NCBI GenBank assembly: GCA_012295275.1
Contig: CM022671.1
Coordinates: 28,991,250 to 29,055,249 of the forward strand
Reading direction: 5' to 3'
Source of the DNA: Chrysomallon squamiferum
Lineage: Eukaryota > Mollusca > Gastropoda > Neomphalida > Peltospiridae
Length of the DNA stretch: 64,000 nucleotides
This document shows positions 1-15,147 of this stretch, one piece after another (position 1 is the first letter of the stretch; each line of letters begins with the position of its first letter). The position numbers were made by a program, and so were the translations under genes. The notes under the pieces were generated by a model. The model did not search any database and was not told the origin of the DNA. It saw only the letters and a program-made list of their open reading frames with translations.

Positions 1-620
1 AAACTGAAATCTTCTCAACATGGCTATATACAACAAGTATGAGCCCCAGCATCCCCTCCATAGACATCACGAAAACGTGGACCTCATTTTTGCAGCAGCA
101 GCAGCAGCAGCACATTAGCCAGACAGGAACACACCGTGGCTGATCAGCTCTATTGAAACTGCTCAATGAGCTTAATGTACAAAAAGCTGAATAAAAATAA
201 AGATAATGAATAGTTATCCCTGGACAAGATGTTACTCCAAGCACTGGCAGATATTTTAAGTACTCTCAGAATCTTAACTCTATTAGCAGTGAGGGAGAGG
301 CCAGAGACTTCGGGGGCAGGGGGAGGGAAAAGCAGGAGACAGAATATGAGAGAGAGGAAGGAGAGAAAAAAAAATAGTTGGATTTTGCTATGAAATAATC
401 ATAATGAAAATGGCATCGAAAAAGTCTTGAGCAAGTTAAGCTTGGAGTGATGGTAGAAAATTTAATTTTCTTTATCTGCCAGTGTAAATTATTCAGTGTA
501 ATGCTTTGTGTTTCAACACACGTTTCACAGGCTTTTGCTGTGTCGTAAAATATAATACTAAATAACCTTCATGTTAACTCAATTTCTACACAATTGATTT
601 TTAGTCAACTTTACAGTTTT
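1..620. other. Intron sequence of CaMKK, no exon found
   Basis: Mostly unique sequence, presumably within the intron after the 4388-4546 exon. It holds a short GCA triplet run near 92-111, which is not in any supported reading frame, and a purine-rich stretch at about 290-372. The next CaMKK exon was looked for on the minus strand and not seen. Confidence 0.5.
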
Positions 621-639
621 ATGCATTCAGTTTATATTT

Positions 640-768
640 ATGGATAGATAGATGGACATATGGATAGACAGGTGGATAGATGGATGTATATATGAGTGGG
701 TAGATAGATATATGCATGGATGGATGGATGGATGGATGGATGGATGGATGAATGAATGAATGAATGGT
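640..768. repeat. GATA/GGAT/GAAT tetranucleotide microsatellite
   Basis: Interrupted GATA and GGAT units pass into a clean run of GGAT and then GAAT. Probably a variable STR. Confidence 0.9.
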
Positions 769-884
769 TAAATTGACTGAACAAATATGTAATGTAATAG
801 AAAAGAAGGGACAGACAAATAGTCAGAAAGACATTTCTAAATTAGTAACAGAATAGCTACAAACAGTCTTAATATACTTAGCTA

Positions 885-1076
885 TTATTATTTCAATAAG
901 TAAACAGACAGAACCAATTCCCAAATTAATAATGTATCTAGACACAAAAGAAACTGATCAAATGATGCTAATATATTTAACTACTGCTATACAAATACAA
1001 AGATAAAATTTCTAAAACTCATAATCTGAAAGAAAATGAACGTTAATCTCATAAGCTTTTTCCTGTTTATGTTCTT
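885..1076. repeat. Dispersed repeat, copy A
   Basis: This stretch matches 14952-15147 in the same orientation by eye. Shared blocks include CAAATGATGCTAATATATTT / CAGATGATGCTAATATATTT, taactactgc, an AATCTGAAA block, and GTTAATCTC followed by TTTCCTGTTTA-TGTTCTT. It is an old interspersed element of unknown class. Confidence 0.7.
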
Positions 1077-1564
1077 GACATTTGTGTGTGACATTTATCT
1101 CTGTGTGTTTTTATTGTTTTATTTCGTTTGCCTGTTTACTTTATATATTTATCCTTTCATATATTTGTCCTTTCAGACTGGGCTTTATTTTGTTGTATCT
1201 GAGTCTTTTTCAACTTATTATCACTTGATGTAGACCATGCAACCAACAAATTCCCACAAACCCATCTAAAGGACATAAACATTTTAACACCATGCTCAAT
1301 GGACCAGTTTTAATTCTGTTATGTGTCTGTAACACTTAGATCTATAACATTTGACATAAGTAAATAAATAAAACTGTCCTTGAGGATTTAATAAAAGTAA
1401 ATTGTGCTGGGGTTTAGCTGGTTGTAATCAATACAAATTGTCTTGAACTGCTTGTCATAAATCAATACAAATTATCTTAAAAATACAAATGTTTTTGTTT
1501 TTTTTGGAAACCTATGTTATATATTGATACAAATTAAGATAGATTCATTTTGTCCTGAATGCAC

Positions 1565-3407
1565 TGTAATATTGCTGATAAAGACAATTTCAAAATACTG
1601 ATTCAGATATTTACTATTGATAAAAGCAATTTCAAAGTGTCTCTTATGTTCATATTTATTATTGATTGTTTTTATCAGTAATATGTATCTACAACAGAGA
1701 ATTTTAATACTGTTTCTGTCAATTGATACTGATTATCATTAGAGATTATCTGAAACTGTGTCTCTGTTGCAGACATTTATTATATATAATACAATTTAGA
1801 AGTGTTTCTAATGTAGATATTGATTATTGATAAAGATGAAAAGTGATGAAAACAATTTGAGAGTGTTTCTAATGTCAATATTTATTAGCAGAAAGTAAAT
1901 ATATTTATTATTGATAAAAACAATTTCAAAGTGTTTCTAATGTAGTTATTTATTTTAAAAAAACCCAGTTTCAAAGTGTTTCTGATGTAGTTATTTATTA
2001 TTGATAAAGACAGTTTCAAAGTGTTTCTAATGCAGATATTTATTATTGATAAAGACAAAGTGTTTCCAATGCAGATATTTATTATTGACAAAGACAGTTT
2101 CAAAGTGTTTCTAATGCAGATATTTATTATTGACAAAGACAGTTTCAAAGTGTTTCTAATGCAGATATTTATTATTGATAAAGACAAAGTGTTTCTAATG
2201 CAGATATTTATTATTGACAAAGACAGTTTCAAAGTGTTTCTAATGCAGATATTTATTATTGATAAAGACAGTTTCAAAGTGTTTCTAATGCAGATGTTTA
2301 TTATTAATAAAAACAGTTTCAAAGTGTTTCTAATGCAGATGTTTATTATTGATAAAAACAGTTTCAAAGTGTTTCTAATGCAGATATTTATTATTGACAA
2401 AGACAGTTTCAAAGTGTTTCTAATGCAGATATTTATTATTGACAAAGACAGTTTCAAAGTGTTTCTAATGCAGATATTTATTATTGATAAAGACAAAGTG
2501 TTTCTAATGCAGATATTTATTATTGACAAAGACAGTTTCAAAGTGTTTCTAATGCAGATATTTATTATTGATAAAGACAGTTTCAAAGTGTTTCTAATGC
2601 AGATGTTTATTATTAATAAAAACAGTTTCAAAGTGTTTCTAATGCAGATGTTTATTATTGATAAAAACAGTTTCAGTGTTTCTAATGCAGATATTTATTA
2701 TTGACAAAGACAGTTTCAAAGTGTTTCTAATGCAGATATTTATTATTGACAAAGACAGTTTCAAAGTGTTTCTAATGCAGATATTTATTATTGATAAAGA
2801 CAAAGTGTTTCTAATGCAGATATTTATTATTGACAAAGACAGTTTCAAAGTGTTTCTAATGCAGATATTTATTATTGATAAAGACAGTTTCAAAGTGTTT
2901 CTAATGCAGATGTTTATTATTAATAAAAACAGTTTCAAAGTGTTTCTAATGCAGATATTTATTATTGATAAAGACAAAGTGTTTCTAATGCAGATATTTA
3001 TTATTGATAAAAACAGTTTCAAAGTGTTTCTAATGCAGATGTTTATTATTGATAAAAACAGTTTCAAAGTGTTTCTAATGCAGATATTTATTATTGATAA
3101 AGACAAAGTGTTTCTAATGCAGATATTTATTATTGATAAAAACAGTTTCAAAGTGTTTCTAATGCAGATGTTTATTATTAATAAAAACAGTTTCAAAGTG
3201 TTTCTAATGCAGATGTTTATTATTGATAAAAACAGTTTCAAAGTGTTTCTAATGCAGATATTTATTATTGATAAAGACAGTTTCAAAGTGTTTCTAATGC
3301 AGATATTTATTATTGATAAAGACAAAGTGTTTCCAATGCAGATATTTATTATTGACAAAGACAGTTTCAAAGTGTTTCTAATGCAGATATTTATTATTGA
3401 CAAGGAC
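1565..3407. repeat. Higher-order minisatellite, 45/39-bp units
   Basis: The tandem unit contains TTTCTAATGCAGATATTTAT, TATTGATAAAGACA and GTTTCAAAGTG. Most units are 45 bp; some lack six bases (AGTTTC) and are 39 bp. The left end (1565-2000) is degenerate and the core (about 2005-3407) is homogeneous. Units are ordered in a seven-unit higher-order period: the short unit recurs at about 2181 and 2490 (309 bp apart) and again at 2797 (307 bp, with a 2-bp deletion). Because 45 and 39 are multiples of three and no unit has a stop in the relevant frames, long open frames appear on both strands. They are by-products, not genes. Confidence 0.95.
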
Positions 3408-6153
<2,746 letters not shown>

Positions 6154-6205
6154 CAAAAAATCCAGCCTTTTTCATGAGACGCTTTTTGGAAAGTATTTTC
6201 ATTGC
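6154..6205 (-). CDS. CAMKK: CaMKK exon: beta-3 strand with the ATP-anchoring lysine
   Basis: A 52-nt exon lies between a TTTTTCAG acceptor and a TTTTTTG|GTAAGC donor. It enters in phase 0 and leaves in phase 1, which matches both neighbours. It encodes AMKILSKKRLMKKAGFF plus the first base of a Gly codon. The Lys of AMK is the invariant ATP-binding lysine. KKRLMKKAGF corresponds to the KKKLIRQAGF stretch of vertebrate CaMKKs, just before the RP-rich insert. It joins directly to the 4388-4546 exon to give [11 protein letters not shown]. Confidence 0.94.
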
Positions 6206-6665
6206 CTGAAAAATTAACACACACACTGTTTTAAAAAATATGAATAAATAAATAAACTTGAAAAACTTCAATAATTTATTTAGATCAGCCTAATTGTAGA
6301 TTTTAAATATTTATGTACAGGCGTCTGTCTCAAATTTGTTGCATATTTGGTTCTTTTTCCTTTTTTCACCTCCCATTATTCATAATGTAACTCACAATAA
6401 CCCTATTTTCAAAGTGTCTTCTGATTGGTTAGATTTGTATGTAAAATACAATTTCATTGGATATTAGATCCCATGAAACAGCAAAATAATTCCTAAACTC
6501 TTACTGGATTGGTTAAATCATTGTAACAGTTAATGTTATTGGTGAAAGTATTTTGTGTTGGCTGTGATTTTTAACCATTACTGAATTAAAAATATTCTTT
6601 TTATAAAATATAGAATTTATAGTTTTACATCAATAATTTTATTTTTAAAACAACAAAACACTTAC
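6206..6665. other. Short CaMKK intron
   Basis: A 460-nt AT-rich intron between the glycine-loop exon and the lysine exon. Nothing else is seen in it. Confidence 0.85.
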
Positions 6666-6719
6666 ATAATTTGTCTCATCTTCCTCATTAACTACCAACT
6701 TCACTATTCCATAGGAACC
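6666..6719 (-). CDS. CAMKK: CaMKK exon: glycine-rich loop
   Basis: A 54-nt, phase 0-0 exon with a CTCTAG acceptor and a TAT|GTAAG donor. It encodes GSYGIVKLVVNEEDETNY. With the last codons of the preceding exon (DEIGK) it completes the ATP-binding glycine loop GKGSYG, followed by the valine of beta-2. The acidic NEEDETNY turn aligns with YNENDNTYY of human CAMKK2. Splitting the loop after GK and before AMK gives a very small exon, but all three borders have good splice consensus and frame. Confidence 0.95.
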
Positions 6720-7016
6720 CTAGAGAAAAAAAATATATGTATATTTAATATATTTATATGTTTAATACATTTATATATATATGTATCCACACACTCACAC
6801 ATATATACACAAACATACATGCACATATAATAGTAATAATATCATTATTATTATCATCTTTATTTTCATTATTACTATTATCATTATTATTATCATCAAC
6901 GTCATTATTATAACTTCATCATCATAATCATTATAATCATTTGTGATTATTGTTGTCTTTAATTATTGTTATTGCTATCAATTATATTACTATAAATAAA
7001 ATCACTTTTGAATTAC

Positions 7017-7068
<52 letters not shown>

Positions 7069-7167
7069 ATAATAATAATAATAATAACAAAAATAATAAT
7101 AATAATAACAATAACAATAACAACAACAATTTGACCACATTTCAGAAAGACCCAGAAACACACGTAC
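6720..7167. other. Short CaMKK intron rich in trinucleotide repeats
   Basis: A 448-nt intron. Much of it is ATT/ATC-type triplets (6825-6950), a TAG run (about 7017-7068) and an AAT/AAC run up to about 7130. Confidence 0.85.
7017..7130. repeat. (TAG)n then (AAT)n/(AAC)n trinucleotide array
   Basis: A pure TAG run is followed by AAT and AAC units, ending about 40 bp from the 7168-7885 exon donor. Slippage here would change intron length only. Confidence 0.95.
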
Positions 7168-7885
7168 CTTTCCTATTTCATCTTTGAGCGTGTACTGGTT
7201 CAGCTGAATGTAGCCATCGATATCAGACACAGAGACTCTGTGGGTCTCCATGGTGGGCTGGCGGCGTAACCGCGGCGACGTGGTGGGGGACCCGTACGGA
7301 GAGAAAGGCAGGGAGGGGAAAATGGGCCTCCGCCCATCTGACGAAGTCCTCAGCCTGTCCTCGGAGTAGCTGTAGACGATTTTGGGAGCACGCTTGGAGT
7401 TGCCTCCATTCAGCGAGTACTCTATCGTTTCCCCCGGCGACGACCCAAACGAGGCGCACGAGGAACTCGTCCTGAAGTCCGTGCTCACCTGCGACGCGCT
7501 GATGTAGTCGGCGAAGGGTGGGACGTTGAGGTGGCCGGTGGAGTCGATGCAGGCGATGCTATGGCGACGTGATGACTCCTCTTCGTCCCGGAACACGCTG
7601 TCCTCCTCGTTTTCGCTGGTCGAGCTCCTGCCGGAGTCGTTGGTGATGTTGGAGCTCTTCCTCTGGAGGGGGAACTTCCACCTGGAGCTCTGAATGATGG
7701 AGTATGTGGAGTTTGCGGCTGTCTGGTTCTCCTTGCTCTCCACCGACTCGATGCCCTCGTCCAGTCTGCTGCTGGTGTTCTTCTCATTTTTCACGTTCTG
7801 CGTTCGCTCGCTGACAGTTACCTGGGCGGGTTTCTTCTCTGGCATCTCCTCGGCACTGTCCTGACTCTGGTCAAAGTGACAGTTT
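7168..7885 (-). CDS. CAMKK: CaMKK exon: N-terminal regulatory region and start of kinase domain
   Basis: A 718-nt exon with a TTTGTTCTCAG acceptor and a GGAAAG|GTACGTG donor. It contributes the third base of an Arg codon and then 239 codons. Most of it is a low-complexity Ser/Glu/Asn-rich region, probably disordered. Its end is plainly CaMKK: PSLPFSPYGSPTTSPRL, then RRQPTMETHRVSVSD, then LNQYTLKDEIGK, the last being nearly identical to vertebrate CAMKK1/2 where the kinase domain begins. Three Ser-Pro sites spaced four residues apart (codons at 7300-7302, 7288-7290 and 7276-7278) match the Ser129/133/137 cluster of human CAMKK2. The exon is visibly richer in G and C than its surroundings. A Met at EEMPEKK could be an internal start, but an acceptor lies right before the exon, so an upstream exon is expected. 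Confidence 0.95.
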
Positions 7886-7934
7886 CTGAGAACAAACAAA
7901 ATAACAAATAAATAAAGAAATAAAGAAATAACTT

Positions 7935-7937
<3 letters not shown>

Positions 7938-8011
<74 letters not shown>

Positions 8012-8075
8012 GATAATGATAATAATAATGATGATAACAATAATGATGATCATCATCATCATCATCATCATGATG
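7938..8075. repeat. (AAT)n/(AATGAT)n microsatellite
   Basis: Compound AAT, AATGAT and ATC repeat starting about 50 bp upstream (gene sense) of the acceptor at 7886-7888. Confidence 0.95.
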
Positions 8076-8220
8076 AATAGATGTTTAATTTGTAAAGCTG
8101 TATTTTAGATACATTTTTTTTCTTGTTTGTTTTCCTTTTATTATATTTTTGATGTATTCTGTTTTATCTTGGAGGATTTTAAAAACTTTTTTTTTTCTTT
8201 TAGTTTTAGCTTCCAAAGTA

Positions 8221-8225
8221 TCTAT

Positions 8226-8272
<47 letters not shown>

Positions 8273-8334
8273 TCTATTTATTTATTTATTTATTTATTTA
8301 TGTAGTTATTTATTTATTTATTTATGTATTTAAT
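8221..8334. repeat. (TTTA)n microsatellite
   Basis: Over 100 bp of TTTA with a few TATC/TATG interruptions. It gives false open frames of Leu/Phe/Ile/Tyr. Confidence 0.97.
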
Positions 8335-11300
8335 GATAGTGGCTTTTTCAAATTTACAACAACTGATTTTTTTGCTTATTATTAAAAAAATAAAAATGTA
8401 TGTTAAATAAAATTATTTGATTCTATTTGTTTCCAGTTATTTAAATAATAATAATAAAAAAAAAAAATAATAATAATAATTTATAACACAGTTATTATAT
8501 TCTGTATTTACTACAATTTTTTGTCAACATAATATATATATATATATATTTTCATACTTCTATGAATTTTCTCAAACTCTAAGGATAATAGAACACAAAT
8601 CATTCAACCTGTAACAGATAATTTAATATCACTGGTCATAAGTCAGAAAGCAATATCCTCCATCAAACATTATTACAGTACAATGACTTTGTTAATTTCA
8701 TTTGTCCTGAAGTTACTTAACCATTTACAGTAATACCACAGAGCTTATAAAGGATTAAAAGTACAGCTAATAAGCAAACAACAGATGTGTCACTGACCAA
8801 AACATCATTTCTTTCTTTATTAGAACAAAAAAACTGAGGAAATCTGAACAAAACTACAAAATCAATATGTATTTTATCAAAGTTTATCACAATACTTTAA
8901 AATTATGTTTTTGAAAAAAAAAAAAAAAAAAAAAAAAATTCAGTTCCGTTAAAATTTCGTTAACATTGAGAAATTATTTTTAAAAATTAAATAAAAGAGA
9001 AGAATGAGCAGTAATGGGTTTAATAACAGAATTGGGCAAGCAGGCATGGCTGACTTTAATGCTGAAGTTATCCAAGTGGAAAATTATTTGAATTCCCTTT
9101 GGAAGCCTGTCTCAGAGAAATGAACCAATGACTGGTGGAGCGTAAAAAAAAAAAAAAAAATTCTATAGACAACATTTTTTTTTAATCTTTAATCTTTTGT
9201 TACATTTTTTTGATACTATTTATTAATTTTATTTATTTATTTATTTATTTAAATCTAAATTCTTTTTGCATACTTTTTGTTATTATTTTTTTAATTTTAT
9301 TATTATTTATTTTTTAAATCTATAATCTGTAATTGGAATTCATGCATTTTTTTATATACAACTTTTTTCTTCTTTTTTTTTTAAATTTTTCTTTTAGACC
9401 GTTTATGTCAACAGAATTTTATAAAAAAAAATATTTTTCTCATTGAATGGACCAGTGTTACCTGATTTATTTCTGAAATAAGGAAAAACAATAAAACAGA
9501 ACCTGCATTTTATTTAATTTAATGGTTATAGATAGTTCATTTTTCATTGCTCTAACTTCTACATTACTTTATTATTTACTACTAAAGAAAGAAAAAGAAT
9601 AAAGAAGAAATAAAGGAAAGAAATCTTTTATTACAACTAATAAAGAAAGAAATAAAAGAAAATAATTATTTCCAGAATACATATTCACCCAAACATTTAA
9701 CTTCATTACTAATCTGACACAGAAACATGAAACGACAAAACATTTAACAATGGCAGAAGAAGATGATATGTAGATGTTCTGGATGATGAGACAGTGATAC
9801 AATATTCTGTGCAGACTCTAACATAATTTAGACAAGAGTATAACCACTAAAATGGCATGGAAGCTCAAGCTCCATTTACAGAAGTAGTATGTGCATATCT
9901 GTTGCAAATCAAAGCACAAATATTTATATTTTTTTCTCTTTACAGTGTTCCATTATGTATGAAGCTTAATGGATCGTTTTACATGCTTCAAAACAACATC
10001 CAAGATTATACCTAAAAAAATAAATAAATAATGAAACAAATAAAAAAAGGGGAAAAAAAGTCTCAAATTCAGAATTTGTTGTTGTTCTTACAGGATTTGG
10101 GGTTTTATTTGGGGGGGGGTATTTTTTTGTTGTTGTGTTTTTTGTTTGTTTGTTTGTTTTACTAAGTATTATGTAGTAAGTTAAAATTAAATTTCAAAAA
10201 TAAAGTTGAGAAGTTTTTTCTTACAATTAGTTCATTACTTGCCAAAAAAAAATATCAACAGATAAATACAGGACTAGCAAAACTGATACCAATTCTTTTT
10301 CTTTTGACAAATCAGTTCATAATGCATGAAACAGTATCACTGCATGGCATGCTAAGAAAGAAAACAAAACAAAACAAAGACTTTTTAAAAAATGTGACTT
10401 TCAGATTTGGTACAGTTCAGTTTTTCTTACAAAACAAATTCAAAATGTAGGCCACCATCCCCCACAAAATACAAAAAAAAAAAAAAAATTAGAATTAGAA
10501 TGAATTCCCCTCACTTTGTAATCAAATTTATTAAGCAAGAATCAGCAATAATTCATTGCAAGAAAAAGAAAAAAGTGATGAAAACGTAAAAAAAAAAACA
10601 ACAAAAAAAAACCTTTTCCTTACAAATCAGTTCATTATATCTGGTTCAACATTGCCACATTAGTGTAAATTGGTGAATTCTGCATGCACAAAAGCTATAA
10701 ATCACATCAGACATGATGATGAAGATGATAATGATGATGGTGATGAATGGGTATTATGATTGACTTGGACAGAGGCTTTGGTAAATTGGCTTCATTACTG
10801 AATGACACAGACAACTGAATCTTTTGTGAATCTGTGCATGAGACGCTGGTTACAGAATCAACAGGAATGTTACATAATGTTGTGTCAATGGTTTTCTGCC
10901 CAACAGACTAAATTATAGTAATAATAATAATAATAATGATGATAATAATGATGGTGATGATGCTAATATTACTGCTGATAATGATAATATGATGATGGTG
11001 ATGATGATGATGATGATGATGGTAACAATAAGCTTAAAACTGCAGGATACTTACTACATAAAAAAATATATAAAGATATATATACAAAAATGCAGACACA
11101 CACACACACACACACACATATACACTTTTCCACCAGTAAAAATAAAATGACTGCAGTGGTAATAGCAATAGCAGAGTAGCAGTAATAACAAGTCTTCTTT
11201 GGTAAAATACCAGATCTACTGTGGATCAAGTAAGAGTAACTCATAAAGGTTTCTTTATGAAAGTGTAAGTTAAAGAGTTGCTGCTAATAAACTGTTAACA

Positions 11301-13170
11301 ATAACCTATGTGTAGCTTCAGTGAATTATCTCTCTGTGACAAATCGGATAAAATAAAACAAACGTTCCTATTTCTCACCTGATTACCATATATTTTTAAT
11401 ACTTTGGACTTCAGTTAAATTAACAGAAAACAAATAGAAGAAGAAAAAAAAAGGATTAGATACAACAATTTTGTTGTTTCTTTGATATGTGTTTATAACT
11501 TTGAAATATAAAATGGATATTAACCTGTGTACTAAACAGACATTATGTGTACTTGTCACAAAGGATTATTGTAATTGTTTGTAAGGAGAGACAGATCCCA
11601 GCCTTCAGAGGGTGATAAAACTGACAATTAATGGGACAACAGAGCATCTCTGAGGGATTTCCAAGAGTTCAATAACACGTTTATGGGCACATAGAAAAGA
11701 AAGGAATTGAGAAAGTCCATGCACTGTTTGATTGAGAATTAAGAGAAAAGAGGCAGCATTTCAACGAGTGATTTAGTTATGTGGATAAGAAACTCTAAAC
11801 CCGTCTTTGCTTTATTAAGTGTAAAAACGGTCAACAAGAGCTCTCCAATTAACACACTTCACAGACTCAGTTCTCAGGTTGTTTCTTGATGTTTAGAACA
11901 CAGTAGTGTGGTCTGAAGGGTATCAAGACCAGTGCTCCTTACTGAATCCATTTGAATATTTCCAATTCCACCCAATGCTCTGCAACTGATTGCCAAAGGT
12001 TGTAGTCTTATTTCTTGCCCAAGGAAGGTGCATGTAACACAACTCTTATTGCTTATTAAAACATAATGAGTAACCAGTCACACAACTAGAGTGGAGTTTT
12101 GTTTTTTTTTTTTTTCTTATCAGTATGGTTTTTTACAGCACGCTTTCTCCTTCATCTGTGTGATTCTTAACTCTACACACATCAAGAACCTAAATTTAAA
12201 ATGATTTGAATAAATCAACAAATAAAAGTTTCCTTTCTTTTCTCTTCCATTATGAACTATGAACAAAATTAATGGAAACTCAATATGGCTGTTGCAAATC
12301 TTTTCATCAAGAGCCTTTTTAAACTATGTTTGGTTAAAAAAAAAAAAAAAAAGGAATTAAGACAAATTTCTGATGAATTAAATACCATGGTAAGTGTTGT
12401 CCTGTTAAATGAAAGAAAACATACATAACCCTTGTTGCTATTTTATGAGCATAGCATAGAGAATTGCGTGGTAGACTTCATTTCTGAATACTACTAATGA
12501 AACTCAAAGATTTGTCACCCAAAAAACCTTTAAAGTGAAAAATGCAGTGGAGTGCCATTATTCTTCTACTTTAGTTTATTTATTCAGTTAGTCATGGACA
12601 AGAGAAACAGGCTTTTACTTCACAACACTGAATAAAATATTTTAATTTTCACTTTCTTAATTCCCTGATGAGCTAAAACAATTTAGTTTTTTTTTCACAT
12701 TTACATAGTTTTCTCACAAAACTTTTATTATCAAAACAAAGAAAAAGTATTCTTTGCAGAAAAATGTCCAAGCAGTAAATTACCAAATCCTTTATAGGAT
12801 TGTCTTCATCTTCAGAATGAAGGCATTTTAAAAGGAAAAAGGAATTAAGAGGTTTTTTTTAATGTAGGGTCGTAATAATTATTTTCTTAGTGTGCTTGGT
12901 TTTGAAATGAACTAAAACATTTCTGTCACATAAATAAACAAAAAAATCAAAAAGAAGTTTTAAAAAGGAAAATGAAAAATAACAGGAAAAAAAAAAAAGG
13001 AAATGAGGAAAACACCATAAACAAAAAGAAATTTAAAAAGGAAAAACTATAAAAAATATATAAAAAGGAAAATTGAGGAAATTAAACAAGAAAGAAGAGG
13101 GGAAAAAAACTAAAGAAAAATGAAATTTAAAAAGACATAAAACTAACATAAACAACAAGAAATTTTAAAA
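8335..13170. other. Giant CaMKK intron, left part
   Basis: AT-rich sequence with many A and T homopolymers (for example 8914-8938 and 12340-12352), an AAT/ATG triplet zone at about 10700-11030 and a short CA run at about 11096-11117. About 11570-12070 is unique and less AT-rich. No exon, RNA gene or transposon coding sequence was recognised. Confidence 0.5.
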
Positions 13171-13173
13171 ATG

Positions 13174-13208
<35 letters not shown>
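13171..13208. repeat. Poly(A) tract
   Basis: A long uninterrupted A run within an A-rich neighbourhood. It could be a retroposon tail, but no body is visible. Confidence 0.9.
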
Positions 13209-13210
<2 letters not shown>

Positions 13211-13879
13211 AAAAAAATTGTGATAGGAATCAAATAAACTACTGAGTACAAAAAAGAATCAAGTAAAAAAACATTCTGTTAATTAACAAATCTGAAGATA
13301 ATTTGTAATAACCTGATAATATTACTTTCTACAAATATTTTAAAAGAAAAGATCAAGTCAATTTCCAGTACTTTGATTTTTAATTTTTATGTAATTTTTC
13401 AATCATTTGTCTTCTTTTAAAAAAAAAATTGAAATTAAAAGATAAATTTTCTAACAATGTCTTCTACTGCATTCACAAAATTATTATTATTAAACAGTGT
13501 CATTATTATAATTACTTATTATTATTATTATTGTTACTGTTGTAGTTGCCATTGCTGCTGCTGCTGTTACTACTGTTAAAAAATAACTGCTAAAACTAAT
13601 AGCATTATGCAGAACTGACTTCTGTTGAAAATAACAAACAGAACAGTCTTTTTTTCAAACCATTTTCATTATTTAGTGTTCTTCATAATTCTCCATTCTA
13701 ACCATCATAATGGCTGTACAATCACTACACCAAGGTAGACATAATAATAAAAAGTTAATAAAAAAATAAAAAAAAAAGAAGAAGTTAATCAATTCCTTTT
13801 AATGAATGGATCTTGTGAGAGGTGGCTTATTTTCAGTCACGTCCTTTGAAAAACAAAATAAATTTTGTTAATCTTTAGA

Positions 13880-14090
13880 AATGGGTGATGTGTATTGACA
13901 AAAACGACAGAAAGAACCAGTAGCAAACACTGGGCATGACAGGAAGTGGTGTCAGACGTCGCAGAACTGATCAATGTGTTTAATTCTGACCTCTGCCGTG
14001 CTGTGTATTTAACAGTGATCAGAAGGAAATATCATCTCGGTGACAAGTTAATGATATTAAATTCCTACCACTCAGATCAGTGCCATGGGT
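13880..14090. other. Unique, less AT-rich island in the intron
   Basis: Non-repetitive sequence with CpGs (CAGACGTCGCAG and others) between A-rich tracts, bounded on the right by the poly(A) at 14099. A possible conserved noncoding element; nothing codes here. Confidence 0.3.
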
Positions 14091-14095
14091 TATAG

Positions 14096-14098
<3 letters not shown>

Positions 14099-14139
<41 letters not shown>

Positions 14140-14235
14140 GGAAAAAAAAAAAGGGAGAGAGAGTGCAAACGAAAAAAGAGAAAGAGAAAAAAAAAAAAAA
14201 AACAGAGACAGAAACAGAAAAAAAAAATAAAAAAG
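14099..14235. repeat. Poly(A) and purine tract
   Basis: An A run of nearly 40 bases is followed by about 100 bases of almost only A and G. All-Lys or all-Phe open frames here are artefacts. Confidence 0.95.
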
Positions 14236-14454
14236 GTTGATTATATATCACGAAAATTGCTTTTAAATTAAGTCCATCCAAGGAAATAGACTGGGTTTTT
14301 TATTAAAGGGATTGCTAGAAATTTTGTTTTTGTGAATGAAAAATTCTGTATAAATATTAATTTTTAAAATCATTTTATTATATTATGGAGTAGTGATTGG
14401 AATGGGAAATTAATCTATTAGAAACATTTAACATAAATGGTCCAAAAAGAAATC

Positions 14455-14815
14455 ATAAATAAATAAATAAATAAGTAACAAGAAAACAAATTAATTAAGT
14501 TAATATAAAAATAAAAAAAGAGAAACAAACAAATAAATAATTTCATAAAAAATAAATTAACAGATAAATAAATTTAAAAAATAAAACAAAATAATAAATA
14601 AATAAATAAATATAAACAAACAATCAAACAAACAAATAAGTAAAAAAAAAAAAATATAAACAAACAAATAAATAAATAAAAGCAAACAAACAAACAGTAA
14701 ATAAACTAACAAATAAATAAATAAAAGCAAACAAACAAACAGTAAATAAACTAACAAATAAATAAATAAAAGCAAACAAACAAACAGTAAATAAACTTTA
14801 CAATTAAATAAATAA
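14455..14815. repeat. AAAT/AAAC-rich region with a 45-bp tandem repeat
   Basis: A mix of AAAT and AAAC tetranucleotides. Within about 14655-14795 a 45-bp unit (containing AGCAAACAAACAAACAGTAA) is repeated three times. Confidence 0.9.
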
Positions 14816-14951
14816 TACAACTGTTAACAGAAGAAAATTCAATATTTTCATCAAAAGGAACTGCCCTATTACTTATCTGCTGTGACAGAAATTAACCAAA
14901 CTTATAAATAAATCAATTGACATTCAAGTAAAATTATCAGAAGGATAACAA

Positions 14952-15147
14952 TCTATTATTACTTCAATACGTACACAGATAAAAGCAATTTCTAAATTAA
15001 TAATGGATCTACATTCAAAGAAACAGATCAGATGATGCTAATATATTTAACTACTGCCATGTGAACAGGGAGACGCAGTTTCTAATGTTGATAATCTGAA
15101 ACCGAACGAATGTTAATCTCTAAAGCTGTTTCCTGTTTAATGTTCTT
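14952..15147. repeat. Dispersed repeat, copy B
   Basis: Partner of 885-1076, same order of blocks with scattered substitutions. The sequence after it (to about 15370, with TTCTTCATATCATGTTTTAA and ATCTCAGAATAT) also resembles 51125-51190 and 53035-53100, so the element may be longer than the best-matching part. Confidence 0.65.

Noticed and set aside
92-111. GCA triplet run as a poly-glutamine or poly-alanine coding repeat
   Set aside because: Short, and no exon could be defined around it.
11370-11430. Minus-strand T-rich tract, AG and CAG|GTGAGA donor resembling a 30-nt exon
   Set aside because: Stop codons in the phase needed (phase 2), and the acceptor context is poor.
14080-14281. Lys-rich / Phe-rich frames
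   Set aside because: Poly(A) and purine tract translated in both directions.
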